Shown here piece after piece: positions 47,711 to 61,800 of a stretch of DNA of 64,000 nucleotides. Location of the stretch: positions 1 through 64,000 of IMG/VR virus record IMGVR_UViG_3300048839_001249; one strand, given 5' to 3'. Under the pieces are notes generated by a model. It did no database searches and was not told the DNA's origin. It was given only the letters and a program-made list of their open reading frames with translations. The position numbers were made by a program, and so were the translations under genes. Numbering within the stretch: position 1 is the stretch's first letter; every line of letters starts with the position of its first letter. The DNA is from a virus.

Positions 47711-49836
47711 TGGGAAGGTATTTTAGATCATCGTCACCAAGATACATTGACTTTATGTATGATCTTCCTGAAAGTCAAATGTATAATCTTTTAATGTCAG
47801 TAGACAAAAATGTTGATCAAACATTGAATGATATTGAACAATTAAGATTTAATTATAAAGGAGATACTCAAAATGGATATAATGCTGAGTATCTTCCTGC
47901 TGATGAAGATGCAGCAAAGAAAAGAATAACTGAATTTGAAACAAGCATTGATGAAGTAGCTAAAAAAATACAAGCTAATCCACTAGAATTCAGAAGATTA
48001 AACAGAGATATATCAAGATTGAGAACTGACATTAAATCTGATTTAGCATTTGGTGAACTAGGTACTTATTCAAAACAATTACAAGCAGTAAAAGAATGGA
48101 GAACAAGACAGAAAGATTCTAAGATTGATGCTAATGAAATAGCAAGAATGGAATCTGCAATGATGAGAGAATGGAATGAAAAAGGTGGAACAAACTATGA
48201 TAGGGAAACTGGTAATCATATTCCTATTACTTCATTCTTAGAAGATATTGCTCCCGGAGATATTCGTAAATCAGCATTAACCTATGGTAAAGAGATAAAG
48301 AATAATACAGATAAAAATCATATTGCAAGTACAACATTAACTGCATTATTAACAGATGAAGATGTTGATAAGTATTTAAGACAGCAATGGAAATATGGAT
48401 TGTTATTAACATCAGTTACAGGAATAGATAAAAGTGGCAGTAAAGTAACAAGACAATTAACATTTGATGAAGCTAAGTTAATGGACTTGACAAGAGAAGC
48501 TGCTCTGGCTGCAGAAATTTATTATAAGAAACCTACAAGTAGTGGTAGAGGTGGTAGTGGAAGCAGCAAAGATAATGAGGGTTGGCCTCAAGCACCTTAC
48601 TATGGTAACACAATTAATTTACCATCAGCAGCACAAAGCTTGATGAGTAGTGATTATAATCGAGATGGTAATGGTAATCTGATAGGTGATGATTATGCTA
48701 GTTTTAAAGCTGCAAGAGATAAAAGAGAAAAGGAACTTAAAACTAAATATACTGATGATCAGCTTAAACTAATGGATGCAAGAGGTGATCAATTATTTGA
48801 TCTTACAGAAGAAAAAATAAATTCTCAAGTAATTGATGCTATATACAACGACATTGAATCATCATCAAGAAGAGCAGATGGTACTATTGATGAAAATCTT
48901 GCTAATAGTAAATTTAATGAACTGAAAAAAGGAAGAGATGTTAATATTGAAAGTACATGGTACAAGGAAGGTGTAAGTGAACAAGAAGCTAAAGATATGA
49001 TTGCATCTGTATCTGATGCAGTTAATCAGTTTGATCAATGGAAAGAAGCATCTTTATTGTCAACAATTCCTAGCATGAATAATAGGACACTTGAAGACAT
49101 GGTTAATAGAGGTGATCTTAAATACAAAGATAATAGTGCTACTCGTATCCAAAATATAAAAGATGCATTTCAGGGTAATATTACTAAAGATGCTAATGAA
49201 GCAGAGATAGTTAACATTGGACAAGATGGTACTGTATCATTTACAACATTAGATAATAGTCATGCGTTAATTGAAATAAAAAGAGATAATGGTTATGTAA
49301 GATTATATAGAAATAAAAAAGAAGATACACAATCGGCATTGCAAATTACAGCAGACCCATCAAAAGGTTTTTCTAATTTGGAAATTGAAGCTGATAAAGT
49401 TGCACCTACAAATAATCCAAATCAATATGGTCAAATGATGTGGAGAGTACCAGTTAAATATAATGGTAAAAATGGTATTGAAACTGGTGCTGTTTTTATA
49501 CCTTTTAATGATACTCCGGGATTTGGTATTTACAATGCTGCAGCCAGTGAGCTTTATGATCCAATGGCAATGAAGGTTAATTCATCAGTTAATTTATTAT
49601 ATACTAATAAAATACCAATAGGTACAGAAATTGAAATTGAAAGATCAAGTAACTTAGGTGTATGGTTTACTAAAATTGGAAAGAATCAATCATTTACAGT
49701 AGATGGAAAAACACAACAAGCTAATGAAGACGGTGTTGTTATGTGGATTTCAGGTAATGGTACTGTAAAAGCTGTAACAGACAAGACAGAACAATTAGGA
49801 TTAATGGAAACTTACTTCAAACAGAAAAATCAATGA
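47710..49836 (+). CDS. long virion cargo-type protein
   Basis: A 708-residue protein starting MGRYFRSSSPRYIDFMYDLP, an opening typical of the cargo gene before the giant protein in crAss-like phages. Residues 30-180 are helical and charged (DAAKKRITEFETSIDEVAKK), a Ser/Gly-rich linker follows (SSGRGGSGSSKD, about 277-288), and the C-terminal 150 residues are beta-rich (MMWRVPVKYNGKNGIETGAV). It is probably packed in the capsid or tail and ejected. The stop overlaps the ATG of the giant ORF by ATGA. Confidence 0.65.
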   Translation: MGRYFRSSSPRYIDFMYDLPESQMYNLLMSVDKNVDQTLNDIEQLRFNYKGDTQNGYNAEYLPADEDAAKKRITEFETSIDEVAKKIQANPLEFRRLNRDISRLRTDIKSDLAFGELGTYSKQLQAVKEWRTRQKDSKIDANEIARMESAMMREWNEKGGTNYDRETGNHIPITSFLEDIAPGDIRKSALTYGKEIKNNTDKNHIASTTLTALLTDEDVDKYLRQQWKYGLLLTSVTGIDKSGSKVTRQLTFDEAKLMDLTREAALAAEIYYKKPTSSGRGGSGSSKDNEGWPQAPYYGNTINLPSAAQSLMSSDYNRDGNGNLIGDDYASFKAARDKREKELKTKYTDDQLKLMDARGDQLFDLTEEKINSQVIDAIYNDIESSSRRADGTIDENLANSKFNELKKGRDVNIESTWYKEGVSEQEAKDMIASVSDAVNQFDQWKEASLLSTIPSMNNRTLEDMVNRGDLKYKDNSATRIQNIKDAFQGNITKDANEAEIVNIGQDGTVSFTTLDNSHALIEIKRDNGYVRLYRNKKEDTQSALQITADPSKGFSNLEIEADKVAPTNNPNQYGQMMWRVPVKYNGKNGIETGAVFIPFNDTPGFGIYNAAASELYDPMAMKVNSSVNLLYTNKIPIGTEIEIERSSNLGVWFTKIGKNQSFTVDGKTQQANEDGVVMWISGNGTVKAVTDKTEQLGLMETYFKQKNQ

Positions 49837-52800
49837 GACCAAACTTACATGATTTAATTAAAAATGCTCATGTAGCAAAGGAAGAAAAAAAGGAAGAGCC
49901 TAAACAGCCTTCCTTTATTGCCTCATCCAAAACATTAGATGCTGCAAGTGATACAGTATCAGATGAGTTAACAGAATATAGACAACTCAAAGATGATTTT
50001 TATAAGGCAATAAAAGAACAGCAAGCCATTAATACAGAAGAAAAAATAACTAGTGATATTTCTGCAGGGAAATATTTAGTAAAGGGATGGTATAAAACAA
50101 TGGTTAATGGTGGTCTGCTTTTACCACAAATGGTTTTAGGTAGTCCTGATGCATTTAAAGATTTTGCTCTTGGTGCATTATCAACAACACCAGAAGATAT
50201 TGTAAATTATGCGTTTGAAGCATACAGATTTCTTCATGGTGTGGATGAAAAAGATGTACAGGAATTTGAAGCAAGAAAAAATACATTTGCTAGTTTAGCA
50301 AAAGCTACATCAGATAAGTTAAATCCTGTAAACATGATAGCTTCTTCACTTGATAGTCAAGGAAGTGAATCATTGTTTAGTTTGAAAGATAGTGATCTTG
50401 ATAAAGCAATTGAAAATATACCTGAGTTTCTTAAAAATGATTTTAGTATTAGCCCAATAGGTACAGTTGCTAATCTATTACTTCCAGAAGGACAAAGATG
50501 GGATAAAAATACAGTACAGCATCTTGCTGATATACAAGCAAATTTTAATGCAAGACAATATGAAGAAACTCCTATAGATTCAGTATTTGATAAATCTGTA
50601 TGGGGAAATGAAAATCTTGGTATCATAGAAAAGTTAAGTCAGGGTATTGCATATAGTTCACTTGATCCTACAAAAAGAGAGTCATTGATCTATCTATTAA
50701 ATACAGCACCAGAAGGTGTAGCAAGTTTGGCTGCATCCATATCACAAATGGCACTTACTGGTAATGCATTAAAGCTTGCAGGAGTACCAGCAAATCTTAT
50801 AAAAAAGATACAAGCAGTAAGTGGTTCAGTAGGTGAAGCAACTGTTATTGCAAAAGATGTTGAAAACAAAATTAAAGAACAAAAACTAGAAGAGCTTGTT
50901 GGTGAAGATTGGAAAAAGGCAAGTGAACAAGCATTTGAACAAGCATTTCAAGAAGCTAAAGCAAATGGTGAAAATGATAGATTTGCAGAAGAAGCTGGTA
51001 ATCAAGCTAAAAGAGAATTAATTAATCAATTTCTTGCATCAGAAGATAATGCTGATATTCGTAGAAAAGTAGAAGATGCTGCATTTAGAGGAAGGAATAT
51101 TACAGTAGGTATTAACTTACTTACTACTGGTACAAATTATATTCAGGTATCTACTACATTAAAAAATCTTGAAAGACTTGGTACTAAAGTAGGTATTAAT
51201 GCAGCACAGGAAACAATAGAAGGTGGTACAAGAAATATCTTAGCAAAGCCTTTTGTAATTGGCACAAGTAATTTATATAATGCAAAAGCTACACTCAAAA
51301 ATCTTGGTATAGGATTAGAAAACTTTGGAACAGAAGCAATTGAAGAAGGTCTTATTAATCCCATGGCTGAAAGGTTTGGTATAGAATTAGGCATGGATCG
51401 TGAATATAGAATGGGTGACTTTTGGAAAGAAGTAAAGGCAGGTGAATATCTTGATGATGCTTTTTGGGGTGGTATATTTGGACATGGTGCTTATCATGGT
51501 GGTGCTGCAGCTAATTCAATAAAAGGTGCATTTTCTTATAAAAGCAGAAAAAAAGCTTATGAAGCACAACAAGAAATTCTTAAACAGTGGGATAAGATAA
51601 GTAAAGCAGCAGGTACAGATTTACTTAGTGAACTTGTTAATCTTAATGATAATATACATACCATCGCTAAACTTGATAGAGCAGCAAAGAAAGCAGAACA
51701 AGAAGGAAACATTGAATTAGCAAAATCAATTGAAGAAAGAAAGATAACTGTACAAGCAGGTAAAGCATTTAAATCTGGTACTACTGAAAAATTACTTGAG
51801 GCATATCAGACAATTGCTGATAATACTGAGAATACACAAATCAGAGATCATGCTTTAAATGCTATTCAGAAAGTTAAGAAACTGGAAAAGTTATACACCA
51901 ATGCTGCAAAGAAAGAATACTTGAATGTAGAAGAAGTATTCATGAATACTGCACAGAATGATCAGTTAAATAATAATCTTAATGAAATGAATCTTATGTT
52001 GCGGCAGGCAAAAGCATCTGCTGAACAAGTACTTACAAGTATTCAAAAAGATTATAATGCTATATTTGCTATAACAGAGAATGGTATTGTATTCGATGGG
52101 GAACAGAAACAAGAATTTAAAGATGCTGTATTAAATGATGCAGCTATTTCTCAATTTCAAAAGATATTCATAGCAAAAGAAATACTTTCTGCAGCTATTA
52201 CTAAAAACCTACAATCATTTGCTAAGATAACATCTAAAGGTTATCAACAAGAAATTCAAAGAATAAATGAAGTTGCAAGTTCTATCAGAAGAAATAAAAA
52301 TCTTTTTACACTAGAAGATAAAAAAGATTTTATGAGAGAAGTTGAATTAGTCATGGCTCAGAAAAATCTGAAAGAAGTTAATAAAGAACAGATAAGAAAA
52401 GTGTTTGCTAAAGAATATGATGTATTCAATGTACAAAAACAATTAGTAGAATCTCTTGCAGCCAGATCAAAAAACAAAGATGCAACACCACCCAAGAAAG
52501 GTATTGCTAGTGTTTTTTCAAAGTTTAGAAATAGAATAGAAGCTAAACGCAAAAAGAAAAGTCATCTTTCAGTAGCTAAGAAAGAAAAGGTAGATATGTT
52601 ACCTGCTGAACTTGATGAAGAAATGGATGATGCTACCAAACAAGTAATCAAAGAACAGATGGCAGAATTAATTTCAAATGAAGGAGATAATCCAACATTT
52701 GAACAATTAATTAATACAGCCATACAATCATTGGAAGGTGAAACAGCAGAAGATACTAAAAAAACAATAGAAGAAGATTTTAATGTTTATGTATTAGGAT

Positions 52801-55800
52801 GGAGATTAAATAATAAAGAATTAACAGATGAAGAAGCTGTAAGAGTATATAACAAGTTTTTTACAAAGAGAACAAGATTATCTACTTCAATAACTAAAAA
52901 AGCTAAGAAGACACAACAAGAGAAGACAGAACCACCAATAGAACTAGAAAAAGTTATAGGACAAGAAATTGCTAATGAAGTTGTTACAGAACAAGAAATC
53001 AAAAAACCTGTTAATCCTGTTGCAGTACAAAGACTAGGTATTCCTACTGTTGCATGGATTACAGTTGATGATATTATTGAAGGAAAAGATAGTAACGATA
53101 TTATTAGTCATAGATTAGCTGATCCAACAAGAAATAATCCCGGTGATCCTGTAACTGTTGTTGCTTATAATGAACAAGAAGAAAAAGGTAATTACAAAGG
53201 GAAAATAACATTTCCTAATGGTAAGAAAGGAAATATATTTACATTTTGGGAAAACAAACTTTCACCAAGGACATCACATAGTGTAACTGGAACTGAAGAT
53301 TCAAGTTCTACTACTACTGTTAAAGAAAGAGGTAATAAAATAACTTTTGAAGAAAAGCATAAAGTAAGCAATAATAAAAAAGTCATAAAGCTTTACAAGA
53401 CTTATGATAATAAAAAAGACAAAATTACTGAACATTTTTTGGTAAAAGATGATCAGGATGTTGCTACACTCAATGCTGATAATATTCAAGAAGTACGTTT
53501 ATATAGTATTAATTTATCTGATACAGGAGAAGCAGTTCTTAAATTAAAAATTATTCATAATGATGATACTACTGAAACTAAAGATATAGTTACATACAAT
53601 GATAAAAATAATTATCAACCATTATTAATAAAAGACAGTGAAGGAAATAATCTTGCATGGGTAGCTTCACCTAAATATACAGCAATGGATAGAGCTACAA
53701 TGTTAAGAACTGCTGAGTTTCGTAGAAAAGTCATAAATGCAGGTGGAACTTTTCAAACTACAATTGCTAAGAAGATACCACAAAGTCAGGGTGGTGTAGT
53801 ACATAGTCATACAATAAACAATACACCATTATCAGAAGTATGTCCTACTGCAATACCTACTGTATATAAAGATGGTGCATTTAGAATTGGTGAAGAAAGT
53901 TTTGAAAACGAAGAAAGAGTTATTACTAACCTTGATCGTATAAATCCTAGTAGTGGATATACTTATGATATGAGGTTAATAGGTTATAATGAAAAAGGAC
54001 AACAAGAATATATTGCTTGTGCTAACAAAATGATGCCAGAGTTAGCACCAGAAGCATTTTCTACAGTAATGTGGGTATTGAAAACTTATCTATCAAAACA
54101 TGATAAAAATCAATCATTAAGCTCAGAAATTACCAAAGAACAATCACAGAAAATAATAGATTTCTTTAAAAAGAATTTTAAGATTGATGTTACATCACAG
54201 AATGGACTTGAACAAATACTTTCAATGTTTATTAATCTTGGAAGTGCTGCTACAAGAGAAAAAACACAACTGAGTGATGGTAATATTTCACCCAAAAGAT
54301 TTGAAGAATATCTTAATTCTCAACCAAAAGGTAAGCCTGTATTACTTATGAGTAATACTAATTTGTTTTTTGGTGTTGCAGGTCAAAAAATAAATGGAGA
54401 AAATTATGTTATTCTTTCTACAGGTACAGCAGAAAAGGGATTAGACAGGGTTAGTGTAAATAGAATAAAAGCTGCAATGCAAGCATTAGTAGCTACAGGA
54501 TCAAAATTACCTTTAAGTAATAATATAAAAATGGCAGGTAATGAAATGCCTATGCCAATAATTGATAATAATGGTAATCCTTCAACAAAAGGTAAATATT
54601 CTGATTGGTTAAAAACAAGACTTCTTACTACTACAAGAGCCACAAAACTTAAATGGAAAGATAAAGATGGTAATGATATTTATACATCAAGACATACTGC
54701 TGTTATTGAACTTAACGAGGAACAAGCAATACCAGTAAAACCAACAGAAAGAATTGAACCTAAACCTGATGATGAGTCTTTAATAGAAGAGAAAACACAA
54801 GATGAGATTACATTAATTAAGAAGCTACAGGTTGCATTTACAGAACTTGGCATAACTGATTTAAATTCGTTGCTTGATACAGTTGATTATCTACCAGAAA
54901 GTCAAGAAGATGCATTTTTAAGAACTGTAAATCCTATTCCAGGAGTAAACTTACAGCAATTACATGAAATGGTTAATAACCTTTTCAATAGAGTTGTATC
55001 AGAACATAACAATGAGAGATTTACAGATGAGCAGATCAGGTCATACACTAAAGGAAAAGAATTATTTGAAAAACATATACTTCCAACAAGGGAAAAATAT
55101 ATAAAGCTTATACAGGAAGTTACTCAATTATATGAAACTGATCCTGTTAAATATTCTAATTTTTCGTTTATATTAATGTCTATTCAAAATAGACTTAATA
55201 TATATGATGTTATTGAAGAACATTTTTCAGAAGTAGAAACAAGAGTTGCTGAAAGACTTCGTAAATATTCAGGTATCAAAATAGAAGGAGAAGATCAAAC
55301 TGGTGATGAACAAGACAAAGTTTATTCTAAATCATCAGAAGAAAATCTATTAAAAGATAGTATTACATCAGAACTCAGAAGATTTTTTGCTGGTATAACA
55401 GATGTTAATGAAAAAGGTACTGTATATGGGTTTTTAGGTTTAGAAAATCATGTTAATTTTAATAAAGCTTTTGATACAGTAGCATCAATACTTGGTACTG
55501 CTCCAACATCAAGTATGAATTTTACTGATGCAATTAATATCCTTTCAGAATATACTGACGCATATCCATGGATGGAAGGATTTATTAATAAGATTAAAGA
55601 TGCAGATGAACAAATGAAGAATATGTTCATCTACAATTGTGTTAACCAAAATCTCAATATGAAATTCTTAATGTATTATTGGGAAAAAGGTCAACTTCAA
55701 ACAAGAGTATATGATACCAATTCCAGTGAGATCAGCAATATTATTAGAGATGGATGGGTATCTGGATTTATGAAATCTGATCTTGTCAAATATGAAAAAT

Positions 55801-58800
55801 CAATTGATGAAAATGTAATTAATAAAGCAAAAGCTCAAGAACTAGTAGACAAGTTTAATACATGGAAAGACAAACATCCATCAAATGATGAACTCATTCT
55901 TTGGCTTTCAGAAGTAGGTATTACACTTTCAGATCAAACAATCAATCAAATTAGAGAATATGGTTTAGATTTAAATGGTAGAGTACTATCATTTAATGAT
56001 ATGTTTGGTGATAGTGAAAAAAGTGCTGGACTATTTGGTGGTATAGCTTATAAATTAAAATTACAAGCTAAACAAGAACGAACAATTATAGATGAAAAAG
56101 GAAATGAAATTCCTTTCTCTAATATTAAAAACACTATAAAGGAAATTGCAAAAATAGAAGCTAAGTTTTCTAACAGAACTGTTACAATTTCTTTCAGGGA
56201 TGGTGATAAATCTATATCTGGTTTAATACCAATGAGGTTTGCATCAGATAAGATACAAGCATTAAAATGGAATATAGAAGAAAGGAACAAAATGTTGAAT
56301 GATCCTTTCTCCAGACATTCAATGTTACTTAATCTTATTAATAGAAGTAATGATGTAAGAGATGCAGTATATGTTAATCAGCTTGGAGTAACAGCAATGA
56401 AGACAAGAGGACAGTCTTCTGATAGTATATCCATTACTGATTTATCAGCAGAAGATCAGGAGTTTGTACAACTTGGATTCTTTTGGGATAGAAGACAGGG
56501 AAAAGTACCAGTAAGTTACTGGACATCAGGAAGAAAAAATACATCTATTCCATTAAGAATGGCTAATATGTTTTTTCCTGTCATGAGTGATAAGTCACAA
56601 ATGTTATCAATGTATATGCCTGTACTTGATCTCAATAGTGCACATTTTAAAACAACTGAAAATGGTAAAATAATTATTCATGATGATGTTCTTGCAATAT
56701 TATTTGAACAATTAGTAAGACCTGAATTAGGAAGAATAATAGAAAATGCTAAAAAATTAAAATCAGGAAGTGAATCTAATTGTGCAGGTTATGATTTAGG
56801 TGCTCAAATATTTCAAATGATTCCAGAACTTAATAATGTAACTGTTACAGTAGAAGGAAGGGAAGTATCATTAGTAAAACTATTAAATGAAAATCCAGAA
56901 GCATATCCTGAATCATGGGTATTAAATGATCCACAAGCAAAAGAAAGAATTAACAATGTATTACTTGATCTTATTGATAAGGAAGTTAATAGTAAGTTAG
57001 AAGATTGGAAGAGAATAGGAATAACAAAAGAAAATAAACTGGATGGTAGTCAAGAAGTAGCAAAAATAAGTGGTGAATATTTATCAGAAACAGGATTTAC
57101 TGATCTTAAACATATTGCTGCTGACTTTGTGATTAATAATCTAATATCCATGTCAAATATATTTCAGCTTGTTGCTGGTGATTTGGCTTTTTATTCTCAG
57201 GATAAACTATACAATGATTTTGGATATAATAAAGATTTAACAAGAGGCATTGTCGGATTTGAAAATATTAATTCTTATGCTGATCTTCAAGAAGCATTAA
57301 AGTCAGAAAGAGAAAGTCTTACTGATGAACAATACAATTATATAAAAAGTAATGCAAAGCCATTGGCTTATGAACCAACATCAAAAAATGCCTATGTCAA
57401 GCTCTCAGAAAGCCTTGGAACTAACTTGGGTAAAAGGTTGGCATTGTTATTGACTCCGGGAAAAAGGATTGCCACATCAAAAAATAATGCCTATATTCAG
57501 GTATTCCTGAATGATGTTGCTGTACCTGCAAGTAATTTCTCATTCCTAATTAAAACCTTTTATGGAAAAGATGCATTGACTGATGAAGTTAAAGAACTGA
57601 TTTCTAATAATGATACAAAAGCAATTGTAAGTTTATTTCCAAAATTAAAAGCTTTTGAAAAAATTGACTCAACAGATGCACAAGAATATACAACATTACT
57701 AGAGCATATTGATGTATTATATGGAAAAGGAAGATTAAGTACTGAGTTATATAACAGAGTAAAAGAAAAAGCATTAAGTCAAATGAAAGATGGACTTAAT
57801 GATAACAACAGGATTGATGATGAAGATTTTAGGCTTATTCTTCAACCAATGAAACCTGTTGCTACTGGAAGCATAATGGATGAGAAAAATAAAAATCAGA
57901 GAATGATCTATATTAAATCATCATCTTTTCCATTATGTGCTCAAATTACAGAAAATACTAACCTTGACAATCTTAGGAAAGTCATGGAAGAAACTCAGTT
58001 GCGTGAAGGAAAATCTGTAAGAGCATGTTACAAAACAGGTGTTAAAGTTGGTGCTACTGTTAGTGGTGTTGATATTTACAAACCTGATCTTTCTGTTGAC
58101 GATTTAATAGGTAGTTCAATTATCATACCTAGAGATAATTTTAAAGTTCAGCAAGATGTACCTGTACATTTTCTTTATGAAAATGAAGACAAAATATTAA
58201 TGGGTACTCAGTTAATGAAATTATTATTTGGTGATGGAGTAACAGAACTTGATATTGAATTTAATGGTAATCCAGTTAAAGGTAGAGAACTATTAAATGT
58301 ATATAATAACACATTTAAACAAATCATAGATACAATAAAGAATGATCTCTTTAAAGAACTTGGATTAAATAAGAATGGTATTCCTGTCAATCAGGAAGAG
58401 TTTATGAGAGCCATTTCTAAAATCTTAAAACGTGAGGCCAAAGAAAGAGGATATTCACAACAAAGTATTGATTCTCTTAGCATCAAAGCTCAGGTTGATG
58501 ATTTTGGGATGATAACAGATTTTACTTTTGTGTCTCCATTATGGTCTTCTTCTGATAGTATGAGATTTGAATCATTACTTAATTCTATAATTACTAAACG
58601 ATTAATCAAACTTAAATTACCCGGATATAGTTATGTAGCTGGTAGTCAAACAGGATTTGAGAAAAAATCAGAAGAAGATATTACAAATAAATCTGATATT
58701 ATCTATACTAAATTCTATGATGGTAAAGGATTAAAACCAAAAGATGAAAATGGTAATGCACAAGTATTTTTACCATCAAGATTTAGAGATACTACTGGTA

Positions 58801-61800
58801 AATTAATTGATCTTTTTGCACAGAATGAAGATGGATATATTTACATAGAAAAAGATGAAAATGGAAACTGGAAATTAAAAGATGGAAAGATTGCTGATGA
58901 ACTTTTGAGTATTCCTACATTTCGTATTCCTACATCATCATTAGTATCATCATCTTTTGTTACAATAGCAGGATTTCTTCCTGTTACATCAGGTGACTTG
59001 ATGATTGTACCAAAAGAGCTTATTACTCAGAAAGGACTTGACTTTGATATTGATAAAGAATATGGTTATCATTTATGGCATTATACTGATGAACAAGGAA
59101 ATATAGCACCTATTGAACAGTTAACCACATTAGAAAATCTTGATGATTTTATCAGTAGTGGTCAAGAATGGTTAGGACAAGTAAAAAGAGCAGTGTCTAA
59201 AGATCAGTACATGCTAAAGAAAATTCAAGAAATGGAAGAAGAAAATTCTGTTCTTGATGAGTTAGATGAAGAAGAAATGTATGATGTAGAAGATATTATG
59301 GAAGAGTTTGATAACTTTCTCCATAAAAAATCAAATTACAGCATGCAAGACATAGAAAAAGGTATTAAAGATTTAAAGTACGCAAAGTCATTAAAAAGAA
59401 AGCTTCTCGAAAATCAAATAATCAGAATACATAATGCTGTAATATCAAGTAAAAATCCTGAAATAGAAAGAAAAGTTAATTCAGTTCTATCAATGGAATT
59501 TGCTAAACAACAAGCAAGTATGCTTGAACAAGAAGATAAAGGATTTACAACTATACTTAGTGATAGATACCAAAGAAAAAAAATGAATTTGGGAAGTGCT
59601 GGTAAAATGGGTATTGGTGTATATTCTAATGCAGTAACATTAAATTCACTTATTCAACAATCAGATTCACCTATTTCATTAATTGTAAATACTGATGAAG
59701 GTAAATTACCATTAAGATTAAAAATAGGTAATCATGAATTTAATGGTAATCTTGGAAGATATATATCTATCATTCAGTCAGGTCAGTTAAATGAAATATT
59801 TAAATTAATAACTGATGAAAAGTTAAGACAAAGAATTAGAGATGGTAAAATATCATTAACTGAATTATCAAAAGTTATAGATAATGCTGGTGGAAATTCT
59901 ACAATATTATTAAACGGTATAAGAACCATTACAGAAGTTTTTGCTGAACGTCAAAATACTGCTACTGATAATGAAAAAGAACAGATCATGGGTCGTTGTC
60001 ATGTTAATGATATGACAATTAATGTTGACTGTTTATTATCATTAATGGGATTTGATAAAGGAAATGATATTATTGACATAGATGGAAATCAATTACCAGC
60101 ATCAATATCTTATTTGATTTTATCACAACCTGTCATAAAAGAATATGTACAGGAAATGAAGAAAGCAAAATCAAGAACTGGTGCATATGCTAGTGAGGAA
60201 GAAATTATAAATAAAATTTTTGAAAAATATCAGGTTAGTGATAAACAGGTTACTGTAACCAGTTTAGATACACAAACATTATATGATAATATTTTCAAAC
60301 AAACCGCCAGTGATGTTCAGGTTGCAGTATTTAACTTGTTTCTTAATCTTAATGCTACATCAAAAAAAATGGGTAATATCCAAAAGATACTTGGAATTAC
60401 TGGTGGAGGCCCAAATGCAGGATTAGGTAAAAGCATATTTGATACTAATTCAAAATTTAAAAGAATCATTCAATTAGTATCAAATCAGAATGATAATGAA
60501 ATACATATAGCTAATGTTAAAAAACTCATAGGTGATTTTATCCATATAAAAGATTTAGAAACATTTGGAGATGAAAAGTCTGATAATCCTATTGCAATAG
60601 CTAGAGCAGAAGGTTACATTGATTTTGGTGAATATATGATAAAACCAACAACAGCAATTGGTCACATGATTGTTAATAGTGTGCAAATTGGATATGATAC
60701 ATGGAATCAATTCTTTCCTTTTGAACATCCAGTAATTAACAAAATCATGGATGAGATAATGAGATTGCAAAAAAGTGATACTACAAAATGGGGAGATGCT
60801 AAAATTATCGAACTTAAAAGAAAGATTATTAAAGAAATACAGAAAATGCTATTCTCAAATCCTGATTATGGTGTTATATCAGGTAATTCAACAACAGAAA
60901 GGAGAAGGCTTTTTAAAGATACTGAGGATAAACCATCATTAGCAAGTTATTTACAGAAACTTGTTGATGATAAAAATCCTGAAATCATAGCAAATGAACT
61001 TATTAAGAAAATGAAGTTTGACATTAAACCTAATAAGATAGCAGATGTATCAAGAATTATATTTGATAATACAGTAGAGAATGATTTTGATGAAGAGTAT
61101 TTACATAATTCATTTTATGATTTACTTTATAATGAAAGACCACTTCCTGATAATATATCATTTGATCCCGGAATAAAACATGCTGAAAATCCAATGACAT
61201 TTGGAAAGAACAGTTCAGAATTAATTGTTGCAGGAAAAAAGAAGTTAGATATAAGAGAATCTCATAATGAAGAATTTGTACAAGGTGAACCATTAATTCA
61301 GATTATTAATGGTCAAAGATATAAGATCACATATCTTGGAAATATTAATCAGAATGATCTGAATATACATTCAGGTAAATCTGTAAGTATTAACAATGAA
61401 CTTGGTAAATCACAATTAAATCCTATAGAAGCAAAATTTGCACAAGGAGAATCAAAACATGTATATAAGATTGAAGCTGTATATACTACAACTCAATTAG
61501 CTAAAGACCTCATTGCATATTCTTATCTCAGTGGTGGTATTCAAGGAGCTATTGAATTTATAAAGTACATACCATTAAGTTATCTTGAAACATCAGGTTT
61601 ATTATCCGCAATGAGAGAATTTGATATTAATGATGATAATACATTTGCTAATGAATTAGGAACAACAATTGATGGTATTTTGAGTAAAATGACTGTTCAA
61701 TATTATCAGCATAATCCAGAAGAACTTCCTACAATGTCATTGAAAGATGCTGGACTTAGTGCTGTACCAGTTGATGAAATATTCAGTTTTGCATCTAAAA